In this document: piece by piece, positions 25,016 to 34,228 of the stretch | Layout: every line of letters begins with the position of its first letter | Numbering within the stretch: position 1 is the stretch's first letter | Assembly (NCBI RefSeq): GCF_029784155.1 | Contig: NW_026597299.1 | Coordinates: forward strand, 124,001 to 188,000 | Length of the DNA: 64,000 nucleotides | Reading direction: 5' to 3' | Source: Uranotaenia lowii | Lineage: Eukaryota > Arthropoda > Insecta > Diptera > Culicidae | Program-made: the position numbers and the translations under genes | The notes under the pieces: generated by a model | The model's database searches: none | What the model saw: the letters and a program-made list of their open reading frames with translations, nothing else | Told to the model about the DNA's origin: nothing

Positions 25016-26322
25016 TCTATATATATAAAAAGCAATTTCTGTATGTTTGTTTGTTTGTTTGTTTGTTTGTTTGTCCTCTATAGACTCAGTCGTCTTAAGA
25101 GCTAGAGAGCTGAAACTTGGCATGGATGCTCATTAGGACCAGGAAGGATGAAAAATGTTTTCAGATTTTCGGATGACCCCTTCTGAAGGGGGTCGTCCAT
25201 AGAAGACAAATATTGTTTTCGCGATATTGACGTTACTTTTCGTCGGATTGTGTTAAAAATTTGCACATGAGTGTTTTGAAAGACGAGCAATCGATTTCAG
25301 GTGTCAAATTTTGTGTAAGGGGTCAGCAAAAGGGGTCGTCCATATTAAATGTTTGCTGTTTTTGCGATATTGACGTTATTATACATCGTATTGAGATGAA
25401 AATTGGTACACGATAGTTTTTAATGACGTGCAATCGATCTAAGGTGTCAAATTCAGTGTAAGGGGCCGGCAATAAGGGGTCGTCCATATCAATTTTTCAA
25501 TACCTTAGTGATATAGACGTTTTTACACATCGGATTGGGATGAAAATTTGCACATAGGAATTATTAGGGACAAACAACTGATTTCACTTATCCAAATTAC
25601 AAACAGGGTTCGGCCAAAGGGGTCGTCCTTATTAACTATTAACTGTTAATGCGATATTATCGTTGATATACATCGGATTCAGATGAAAATTGGTACACGA
25701 GAGTTTTGAGGGACGAGTAATGGATTTCATGTACAAAATTTAGTTTAAGGGGCCGGCAAAAGGGGTCGTCCATATTAACCTTTAAAAAATTTGGCAATAT
25801 CTTCGTTATTTGATATAGGATTGGGATGAAAATTTGTACATGGTAGTTTTCGGGGATGGACAATCGATTTCAGATGTCAAATGTTTTGCCAGGGGTCGAT
25901 GAAAGTGGTCGTCCATATTAATTAATTTTTCTCTATTTTAAGCAATATTGACGTTATTATGCAATGGACTGCTTTGAAAATTTTCACACAAGAGTTTTGA
26001 GGGAAGGGCAATCAATTTCAGATATCAAAGATTATATAAGAGGCCACCGAAGTGGGTTTAACTTTTTGGCAATAATTGCGTTGTTATGCAACGTTCGAGT
26101 CGAAATTTATACACGGGGTTTTTTTGGCTCGGTAAATTGATCCCGATTTCAAATTAAGTAGCAGACAACAGAAAAAGTGATCGTCTCATTTTTTTTTGCA
26201 ATTATCACATAACAATGAATCCGAAGTGCATCTGGAAAATGCTTCTCTATAGACTTTCATACAAACTGTTCATGACATATTCCAAGTAGAAAGCGAAACG
26301 GAGTTCGTATGGGATCAGCTAG
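25016..26322 (+). mobile_element. Helitron-like element, copy 1
   Basis: It begins with TC and a TATATA tract, then AAAAAGCAATTTCTGTATG and a (GTTT)n run, and ends with ACGGAGTTCGTATGGGATC, AGCTAG before a T. The TC start, CTAG end and insertion before T fit a Helitron; the 3' hairpin is weak, so the class is probable rather than proven. No Rep-helicase is encoded. The interior consists of about six units of a 143-bp tandem repeat. It is the longest-preserved left flank of the three copies and shows the likely true 5' end. Confidence 0.6.
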
Positions 26323-28200
26323 TATTATATAAAAAGCAATTTCTGTATGTTTGTTTGTTTGTTTGTTTGTTTGTTTGTTTGTCCTCTATAGACTCAGCCG
26401 TCTTAAGAGCTAGAGGTCTGAAATTTGGCATGGATGCTCATCAGAACCAGGAAGGATGAAAAATGTTTTCAGATTTTCGGACGACCCCTTCTGAAGGGGG
26501 TCGTCCATACAAGACAAATATTGTTTTCGCGATATTGACGTTACTTTTAGTCGGATCGTGTTGAAAATTTGCGCATGAGTGTTTTGAAAGACGAGCAATC
26601 GATTTCAGGTGTCAAGGTGTATGTAAGGGGTCAGCCAAAGGGGTCGTCCATATTAAATGTTCGCTGTTTTTGTGATATTGACGTTATTATACATCGTATT
26701 CAGCTGAAAATTGATACACGATAGTTTTGAGTGACGTGCAATCGATTCGAGGTATCAAATGCAGTTTAAGGGGCCGGCAAAAGGGGTCGTCCATATCAAA
26801 TTTTCAATATATTAGTGATATTGACGATTTTATACATCGGATTGGGATGAAAATTTGCACATAGGAGTTATTAGGGACAAAAAATTGATTTCACCTATCC
26901 AAATTAAAAACAAAGGTCGACCAAAGGGGTCGTCCATATTAGCTATTCGCTGTTTATGCGATATTGTCGTTTTAATACATAGGATTCAGATGAAATTTGG
27001 TACACGAGAGTTTTGAGGGACGAGCAATGGATTTCGGGTATTAAATTCAGTATAAGGGGCCGGCAAAAGGGGTCGTCCATATTAACCGTTCAATATTTTT
27101 GCAATATCGTCGTTATTTGACATAGGATTGGGATGAAAATTAGCACACGAGTTCGTATGGGATCAGCTAGTATATATATAAAAAGCAATTTCTGTGGGTT
27201 TGTTTGTTTGTTTGTTTGTTTGTCCACTATAGGCTCAGCCATCTTAAGAGCTAGAAAGCTGAAATGTGGCATGGATACTCATTAGGACCAGGAATGATGA
27301 AAAATGTTTTCAGATTTTTTGATGACCCCTTCTAAAGGGGGTCGTCCATACAAGACAAATATTGTTTTCGCGATATTGACGTTAGTTTTCGTCGGATTGT
27401 GACAAAAATTTGCACATAGGGGTTTTGAGAGATGAGCAATTGATTCCAGGTATTGAATTTCGTGTCAGGGGTCGGCAAAAGGGGTCGTCCATATGAACTG
27501 TTCAGTGTTTTTACTATATTGACGTTATTATGCATTGGATTGATATGAAAATTTACACATGAGTGTTTAGAGGAACGAGCAATCGATTACAGGTATTAAA
27601 TTCAGGGTCAGGGGTCGGCCAAAGGGGTCATCCATATCAACTTTTTAATGTTTTTACGATATTGGCGTTATTATGCATTGTATTGAGATGAAAATTTGCA
27701 GACGGAGATTTTAAGGAACGGAAAATCGATTCCAGTTATCAAATTTTGTAGAAGGGGTCGGCAAAAGGGGTGGTCCATATTAACTATTCACTATTAATGC
27801 GATATTGCCGTTATCATATATCGGATTCAGTTGAAAATTGGTACACGAGAGTTTTGAGGGACGAGCAATGGATTTCAGGTAATAAATTCGGTGTAAGGGG
27901 CCGGCAAAGGGGGTCGTCCATATTAACCTTTCAATATTTTTGCAATTTTGTCGTTATTTGACATCGGATTGGGGTGAAAATTTGCACACGGTAGTTTTCG
28001 GAGACAAGCAATCGATTTCAGATGTCAAATATTTTGCCAGCGATCGTCGAAAAGGGTCGTCCATATTAAAAAATTTTTAACTGTTCTTAGCAATATTCAC
28101 GTTACTATGCAATGGATTGCTTTGAAAATTGGCACACGGGAGTTTTTAGAAAAGGGCTATCGATTTCAGATATCAAAAATTGTATAAGAGGCAACCGAAA
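25184..28200 (+). repeat. 143-bp tandem repeat inside the Helitron-like copies
   Basis: The conserved word GGTCGTCC or a close variant recurs at 25191, 25334, 25478, 25621, 25764 and 25907. It recurs again at 26499, 26642, 26785, 26928 and 27071, and at 27340, 27483, 27626, 27769, 27912 and 28055. Thirteen of the fourteen intervals within copies are exactly 143 bp and one is 144. Each unit also carries a GATGAAAATTTGCACA-like and an AATCGATTTCAG-like block. Units have clearly diverged by substitution but almost never by insertion or deletion. As 143 is not a multiple of three, no reading frame explains this. Confidence 0.85.
26323..27170 (+). mobile_element. Helitron-like element, copy 2 (internally deleted)
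   Basis: It starts directly after the CTAG of copy 1 and repeats the same head (AAAAAGCAATTTCTGTATG at 26331, (GTTT)n). It has five 143-bp units, then jumps near 27147 from the sixth unit straight to the terminal AGTTCGTATGGGATCAGCTAG. The jump lies at a short shared CACACGAG or CGAG-like sequence, which suggests a microhomology deletion. It encodes no protein. Confidence 0.6.
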
Positions 28201-28469
28201 GAGGTTTAAATTTTTGGTATTAATTGCGTTGTTATGCAATGATTGAATCGAAATTTATTGACGAGAATTTTTGTCACGGTCAATTGATTCTAGATTTCAA
28301 ATTTAGTAGCAGACGACATAAAAAGTGATCGTCCAATATGTTTGAAATTATTACTTAACAATGAATTCGGAAGTACATCTGGAAAATGCTTGGCGGTTGA
28401 ATTTCATTCAAACTGTTCATGACATATTCCAAGTTGTAAGCGAAACGGAGTTCGTATGGGATCAGCTAG
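27171..28469 (+). mobile_element. Helitron-like element, copy 3
   Basis: It follows the CTAG of copy 2 directly, with the same AAAAAGCAATTTCTGT head, a shorter (GTTT)n run and a full set of 143-bp units. The degenerate right part is as in copy 1, ending GGATCAGCTAG at 28469. The end lies only about 12 bp inside the intron next to the donor at 28488 of the minus-strand exon. Copies 1 and 3 correspond unit by unit, so the internal array was formed before the copies separated. Confidence 0.6.
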
Positions 28470-28488
28470 TTCTTTATAAATTACTCAC

Positions 28489-28588
28489 GTTCTGATCCGG
28501 ATGATGCACACGGGTTTTAATCCAATTCGTCAGTGGATCCATAGCAATAAAATATCCTTCCTGCCAAACTTTCAGCAACTCCCGCCAA
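28489..28588 (-). CDS. Short coding exon of an unidentified gene (partial)
   Basis: On the minus strand the open frame ends in CAGAAC|GTGAGTAA at 28489/28488, a good donor in phase 0. If the exon starts at its ATG (28542) it encodes 18 residues, MDPLTNWIKTRVHHPDQN, as a first coding exon. Alternatively, an acceptor AAAAG at 28589 would make it an internal exon, adding WRELLKVWQEGYFIA upstream without a stop. The upstream pyrimidine tract is weak, which slightly favours the first-exon reading. The downstream intron is entered after 12 bp by the Helitron-like array, so the next exon must lie left of 25 kb. I do not recognise the protein. Confidence 0.45.
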
Positions 28589-28599
28589 CTTTTAATTTA

Positions 28600-29100
28600 T
28601 CGCACGAGCAGAAACTATACAGTACATCACGCATATGATAGAAAAGGATAAACTATGAAAAACGCGACAGAAAACGGTTGACAGCTGAACGTGGCTAAAG
28701 TATTCCCGTGATACAGGACGGTTGTTCGAGTTCCTGTGCATTTGTAAAAATGTTGTCCCGGATTTCAGGAGAGATGAAGCGTCCCGGGATTTGGGAGGAT
28801 TCCCATACGAACTTCGAACAATTTAAGCAACTTCCCTGTGGTTCGGAAAGTCATTATCCCGATGGTAAAATTTGCAATCTTAGTGTGTACGGCAAAAGGA
28901 AGGGGTAGCAGTTATTTTCAAGCACATGAAACTGTCAAAGTTCGCGAAGAAATATCTGCAATATCTCAAAAACTACGCTACGTTTTTTATTGAAATTATG
29001 CAGAATAATTGTTGAAATATGCAGTTGGCATGTCTGAAGTTTTTGAAAAGTTCTATCAATGGAATCAAAAGTTAGATTCACATGACGGTCGAACCATCCA
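28600..29100. other. Region upstream of the small exon; possible promoter or 5' UTR
   Basis: Composition at 28660-28920 is balanced, unlike the repeats. If the exon at 28489-28588 is a first coding exon, this is where its promoter should be (minus strand). I see no TATA box placed at a persuasive distance. A 66-codon plus frame (28708-28908) shows no domain. Confidence 0.3.
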
Positions 29101-29101
29101 T

Positions 29102-29166
29102 AATTAACTGTATTGAAAAACGTAGTGCCTTCTCTATTGGGTACTACTTCTTCAATACAGTTAATT
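29102..29166. repeat. Imperfect 65-nt hairpin
   Basis: AATTAACTGTATTGAA at 29102 is repeated in inverse as TTCAATACAGTTAATT ending at 29166. With inner pairs GTAGT/ACTAC, the stem is about 28 bp with three mismatches around a loop of about 9 nt. It could be a microRNA precursor-like hairpin or the remains of a tiny MITE; nothing else in the window is similar. Confidence 0.5.
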
Positions 29167-29169
29167 GAT

Positions 29170-31240
29170 ATGGGACAAAGAATTTAGTATGTGGTCAAGC
29201 TTCAATTTCAAATGCTCTTCGCTCTTTTCACCACCTTAGAATTTTCTTCTGATATTCTATCCGTCTTTCATTTCAACTCTTTAACTCTCACCGATAAAAC
29301 CGCAAATTAATTTCATAAAATAAAAATAAATTCGTTTTTTGCTGTCAAATTCAAGTACAAATTTATTATTTGCTTATTGCTGATTTTTTTCAACGTTCAT
29401 GAAGTTATTGTTAGTACCTGGACTTGATCCCCTGACGATACGATCTGCAGCTCATAATGGTTCCTCGACGCTATCTGGAATATATAAATTCCTGAGGATT
29501 TGCTTCAAAGGCATTAAACCAAAAGCAAATCGTATATTTCTATAACTAAAATCTTTTAAATCGTAGAACACGTCATCCATGATCTAAAAATAGATCAGCA
29601 TTTTGAAGCCTCCTTCAATACGAGTCTAATCATCGATGTCGTATTATCATAAACGATTTCATTGAACTTATTTGTATTCTTTTACGATTGCCAGAAAATA
29701 CGTTTTACGAAAATCAGACATGCGAATTAAATTGCATAGGTATACGATTGCATGCACATTGTTACGAATCAATGCAGTTATACACGATTTTATAGCATAT
29801 ATCTCCAAGTGGCAAGCAAAGTTGCGAGCTTATTTTCTTTCTGCTAAGATCTAACACCTGGTTCTTATGACAATGTAAATCGAATTTCATGTTTAAAAAA
29901 TTTTAATTTCGAGTAATTTTATGCATAGCACCACCAAATCTGTCAATAATGGCTGATCATCGTCCTAGACAACCATTTGGTGGGTATTTCGAATTTGCAA
30001 CTCAAATATACGTGCAAATATACGTGTAAACATATCGTATATAATGCAGCAAAACCAGTATATACGTATTATTTTGGAGTCCATATAGGTACATAAGCAC
30101 ACAATTTCTTGATTTGGATTGTATTGTCGTAATAAAATCATCCAATGTATTCAAATACGATAAAGAATATGCATGGGCCGCACATTGTAGGTGCAGATCT
30201 ACGAAAATGAGTTTAAATTACATTGTATACAATATAATCTGTAAAATAAAATACTTCTGGTTATCTGGGGTAGTTAAAATGTCGTGTAAATATTAAGCTA
30301 TAAACATTTCTTATATACACATGAAAAGTCTCGAAATTTAAATTATCGTGTCTTTTAAAAATTTCAATATGGATTTTTTTGGTAGGTAAACAAAATTATT
30401 AAAAATTGTACTACAGTTATTGTTTTATTAAAGACTCTTCAAACATTACTCAAGGCAACAAAATTTCTCTTTTTCCGAGGTACGAATAATTAATAGAAAA
30501 TTTTAAATTACTTTTGAACGATTGAATATAATATGCAATTAATTTTTCATACCGGCTCTTGATTTCCAGACAATTTTAGAAATATTTAAAAAAAATTTAA
30601 ACAGATAAGTGCAGATTTCGGTAAAACTACAGAACATTCCATTTTTTTTTAAATTAAAGTTTTAATTCAATTATCAACTTTCTCCAAGAAGTTTGAATTC
30701 TGAAAAAATCATATGGAATATTTTATATCTCTTAAAGCTCATCTTAAATCGTTTTGTTTAATTCAAAAAAGTTGTAAAATGAGTTTAAATCTTCTATATA
30801 AAATATTCAAAGACTTTCTTGAACGTTGCCAGAAAAGTTGTAATCTAATCAATTCAAATTTCAAAGAATTGTAGAATTATTTTTTTTAATGCGTTGTATT
30901 TGTGAAACTTTTTTCTATTTTATGTACATTTTTTAGTTTATATGATATCAAAGATCAATTTTACTCAGAACTCATCAATTTTTTTAATTTCCACACGCCA
31001 TATCACCTCAATTAGAGGTGCTAGACAAAATCTTACAAAGAATGCAATGCGTTAAATGACGTTCCCTTGTATTATCACAAAAAAATATTGAACTGGATTC
31101 AATTCATTACAATTTTACTAGTTTATTTGAGAGCTAAAAGTTACAATAAGTTTACCTTCAGTATATGATGAAGGTTATAAATTGGCAACAAAAATAATTT
31201 CACCCTTCATTCAACCCTTGCATAAGTGCGATGTCAACAT
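29170..31240. other. AT-rich stretch without a gene
   Basis: Only diverged dispersed repeats are seen. The segment 29265-29310 resembles 20435-20480, and 30430-30620 resembles parts of 19590-19760. Frames are at most 60 codons and lack domains. Confidence 0.45.
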
Positions 31241-31824
31241 AGTTGAAGCATCCCTCAAACATGCCGCTGCTCATTACATACCCACTTCCTGTTCTTCTTC
31301 CTTTTGCTCTTCCAACCCTGCGCGCTACAAACTTGCTCTGTGATGTTGCTGTTACATAACAACAACGACCACCCAAAGGTTGTTTTTCTTCCTTTTCTAG
31401 GATTACATTAAGTTGTTTTTTTTCCTCCAGCAGCTCTGTGTTCTGACTAGTGCTTGCTTAGTGATGCTAAAAATAGATCGCGCCTTACACCCCCACACAA
31501 CTTCCAACAGAAAGAATCAAAGCGAATGAAAGAGGAACACGTGAATTTAAGCTGCTGCTACCGTGGGGCGATCCGTTATAATAATAATGGGCCGTTTTCT
31601 TTTCGATCGGTGGTGGAATGAATCCGGGTTTCCGGCTGAAATTCCAATTTGTTGGCTTCCTCTAGAGCGCTATGGAAACGGAACTGTTACGAAACACCTT
31701 TCGTGACAGCAATCCATTCCCGTGTATATCTGCAGCAGCCATCAAGAGAACATATGCCTTTATGTATGTTTGGTAAACCTCAAAGAGCAGTAGAACTAGA
31801 TTCACCTGGCCAAAGTGCACTCAC

Positions 31825-32230
31825 CTCGATAAAGTTCTGTATGCTATTTTTTCCGCTACCGCATGGAAGGCAGAACCACAATAAGGCCTTATTTAGAGTA
31901 CGCTCGGCGGCAGCAAACTTCAGTCCGTTTTCTTCATACTATCTGCATCATAACTGCGTGCTGAACATTTCAAACCTCTACTAGCACTTCACTTTGGTAG
32001 AACTTTGCAAACCCAGAACTTTGAAGAGCTTCGCGCCGGTTTAATTACATCCAATGAATTTGGTTTTGCATCGGTAGCACAAAACAATTATGTAATCCGT
32101 GAGCCCACACCGAGAACGAAGAACGATTTCGTTTGACTGACTCAGCACCGACTGAATGAGCAGCACCTGACTGTGCCCTCAATCAATCATCGAAGCTAGA
32201 GGGCGCCACACACCACAGACCCACTTATAG
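31825..32230 (-). promoter_or_regulatory. Candidate promoter and non-coding first exon (minus strand)
   Basis: A GC-balanced block unlike the surrounding repeats ends, on the minus strand, in TTTATCGAG|GTGAGTGC at 31825/31824, a consensus donor. Upstream on that strand are two insect initiator-like TCAGTC motifs at about 32137-32158 and a TATAAGT at about 32223-32229. Their spacing is not canonical, so they may be unrelated. No long frame leads into the donor, so a 5' UTR exon is the simplest reading. It could splice to the acceptor at 15005, giving one gene with a long intron, but this is inference only. Confidence 0.25.
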
Positions 32231-32800
32231 CTCTGCCACGCGGTTCTTCGCCAACCGGACCGAATCACTCATTATGGTTGTTGAAAAAAGACCAAAACGG
32301 TTGGACTGTTTTTATTCCGGTGGCGAGAGCAAAAAAAACCACACAAATCAAAACACCAAAACGATGTTGCTCGAGGAAGCGTTGTCCAACAACTAGTTAC
32401 CTGTCTGAATGGAAAGACACAAAGCCCGCCGCCTTACAACAAGCATCACACGAACCGCACTGAGAAGAGCCAAATTTGGCAAAAAGCAAAAAAAAAATCA
32501 CTAAACGCTGAACCCACAACATAAAGCGCGCGCAATTTCGGAGTTGCCTATGCTTCAAAATGGAGAGCTTGGAAAAGTTCGTGTAAGCATCATGGGAAAA
32601 GGCCAACATCATTGGAGGAAAACGCCATGCTGCTTGTTTGTGAGAAGACGAAGGACACAACAAAGCACATGCTGGTTCCCGAAGAAGGTGAGCAACTTTT
32701 GCTGGATTATCTCGCTCTCTCACTTCTGAACTTCGACTACAGGGGTTGTACGAGATTTATTCCCAGTTTTACACTTTTAGGTTCTGAACTTTTTGGACAG
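32231..32800. other. GC-balanced unique-looking region, coding status unclear
   Basis: Overlapping frames of 61-108 codons run on both strands (plus 32544-32806, minus 32723-32397). On the plus strand the frame from 32612 reaches GAAGAAG|GTGAGC at 32689/32690, a possible donor. The minus frame has no recognisable domain. None is supported well enough to be called a gene. Confidence 0.3.
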
Positions 32801-32812
32801 CTTTGATGACTT

Positions 32813-33022
32813 TCAATATTTTGACAATTTTGACAATTTTGCCAATTTTGACAATTTTGACAATTTGGACAATTTTGACAATTTTGACAATTTTGACAAT
32901 TCTTACAATTTTGACAATTTTGACAATTTTGACAATTTTGACAATTTTGACAATTTTGACAATTTTGACAATTTTGACAATTTTGACAATTTTGACAATT
33001 TTGACAATTTTGACGATTTTGA
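32813..33022. repeat. 9-bp satellite (TTTTGACAA)n, about 23 units
   Basis: The unit TTTTGACAA repeats almost without interruption, with rare variants such as TTTTGCCAA, TTTGGACAA and TTCTTACAA near the left and middle. Because the unit is 9 bp, all three plus frames and at least one minus frame stay open and give artificial repeat proteins (NFD-type, TIL-type and NCQ-type). Those frames are not evidence for a gene. The right half is more homogeneous than the left, suggesting recent slippage there. Confidence 0.9.
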
Positions 33023-33869
33023 TAAGTCGTCAACGTTGAGCTGGAATGTGTCTAGCGCATATTTTTTCAGTGTCGATCAATATTACCACATATTACTACT
33101 TCGTTTGTTAAACCTTGCTTAAAACTGATTTAAAAATTTTAAAATTGTTTTTTCTAAACACTCGTTTTGTAAGCTTTTAATTTCATGATTTTACATATAG
33201 CCTGATTATAAGCAAATGTTCTAATCGTTTTTTTCCGAATTCGGGAAGCAAATTCATAAAGTACTTCACATTTCTATTTATCATTTAATTTTTCAGCGTC
33301 AATTGTGATGAATTTTGTTTTCCTACTCAGGGCTCCTATTTTTCGTAACTCTTATGATAATGGCTAATTTGAAAAAAAATAATTACTTACTTGTTTTCTG
33401 GTTTCTCCATTTAAACTTTGAATCAGGAATCTTTATTTGATTTCACTTTATTAATGTTTCCGTTTTTAATTTCTTTTAATGGATTTGGATTTTTGGAAAT
33501 AAATTGAAATTTGATTACTCAATGGAAAGGAGTGTTGTAAATTTTTTTTTAATCAAAGGATTTGAATCTCAATTGCTTATTCATCCCGACCCTTTTAAAA
33601 GTGATGAATTATTATCTTCCTTTGAAGAATCAATTTAAGAGGTAATAAACCTTCAAACAAATAAAATAGTAAATCATTTAAAATTTGGGTCTGTCTGAAA
33701 AGGGAAACTCCGGGCATCTTAATTGTACAAGAATATTAAATTTTAAGTGATATATGCTTATTTTCGAAAATAGTTTTCCTAGCTGACAAATTGTGTGATT
33801 TTTTATTCTGAATCCCTAATTTGCCCGGTTCTGGTTTCTCGTAAATTACGAATTCTTTTTTTTTGGTTG
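33023..33869. other. AT-rich stretch without a gene
   Basis: No open frame, transposon end or tandem repeat is recognised. Confidence 0.5.
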
Positions 33870-33947
33870 GATAAAAATTCACAAATGCCACAAGGTGGTT
33901 CAGTGTCATAACACTCTACCACTTTGTGGCATTCGTGAATTCTTATC
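33870..33947. repeat. 78-nt hairpin, microRNA precursor-like
   Basis: The two 37-nt arms (33870-33906 and 33911-33947) pair at about 33 positions, including one G-T pair. Mismatches fall at four places, and the loop is about 4 nt. Core matches are AATGCCACAA with TTGTGGCATT and AGTGT with ACACT. A tight loop and long stem could be a microRNA-like or siRNA-producing hairpin, or a very small palindromic MITE. No flanking duplication was identified. Confidence 0.55.
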
Positions 33948-34082
33948 TGATTTTTAAAATGGACGAGTTTTGATTATTTTGCCATTTTTTAACATTTCGG
34001 AAGGAGTTTGTGTATCGCAACAGAAGAATGTTTTCAAACATCAGTTGCTGTCAATTCCAATTCAGTCCGCTATTTTTGCCAT

Positions 34083-34228
34083 TACAGGATGTTCTCCTAC
34101 ATTAGATACTTGATTGCGCTCAGCAAATTTAAATCTTATAAATAATTTTTTATTATGTAGTTAACTATAGGGCTCTGAACAGTTCATTATTGAGCTGAAC
34201 ACCTAATTTAATGTAATAATGTAATATC
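34083..34228 (+). repeat. 3' UTR fragment of the Jockey-type LINE
   Basis: This stretch aligns with 18167-18312, the LINE 3' UTR. Shared words are TACTTGATTG, GCTCAGCAAATTTAA, CTATAGGGCT and CACCTAATTTAATGTAATAA, with substitutions and small gaps. It ends before the A-tail and contains no coding part, so it is an internal fragment of a second copy. Confidence 0.8.

Noticed and set aside
25040..27230. (GTTT)n microsatellites as independent features
   Set aside because: They are a constant part of the head of each Helitron-like copy and vary only in length.
32737..33122. Repeat proteins (NFD, TIL and NCQ types) of 78-109 residues
   Set aside because: They are different frames of the same 9-bp satellite on both strands.
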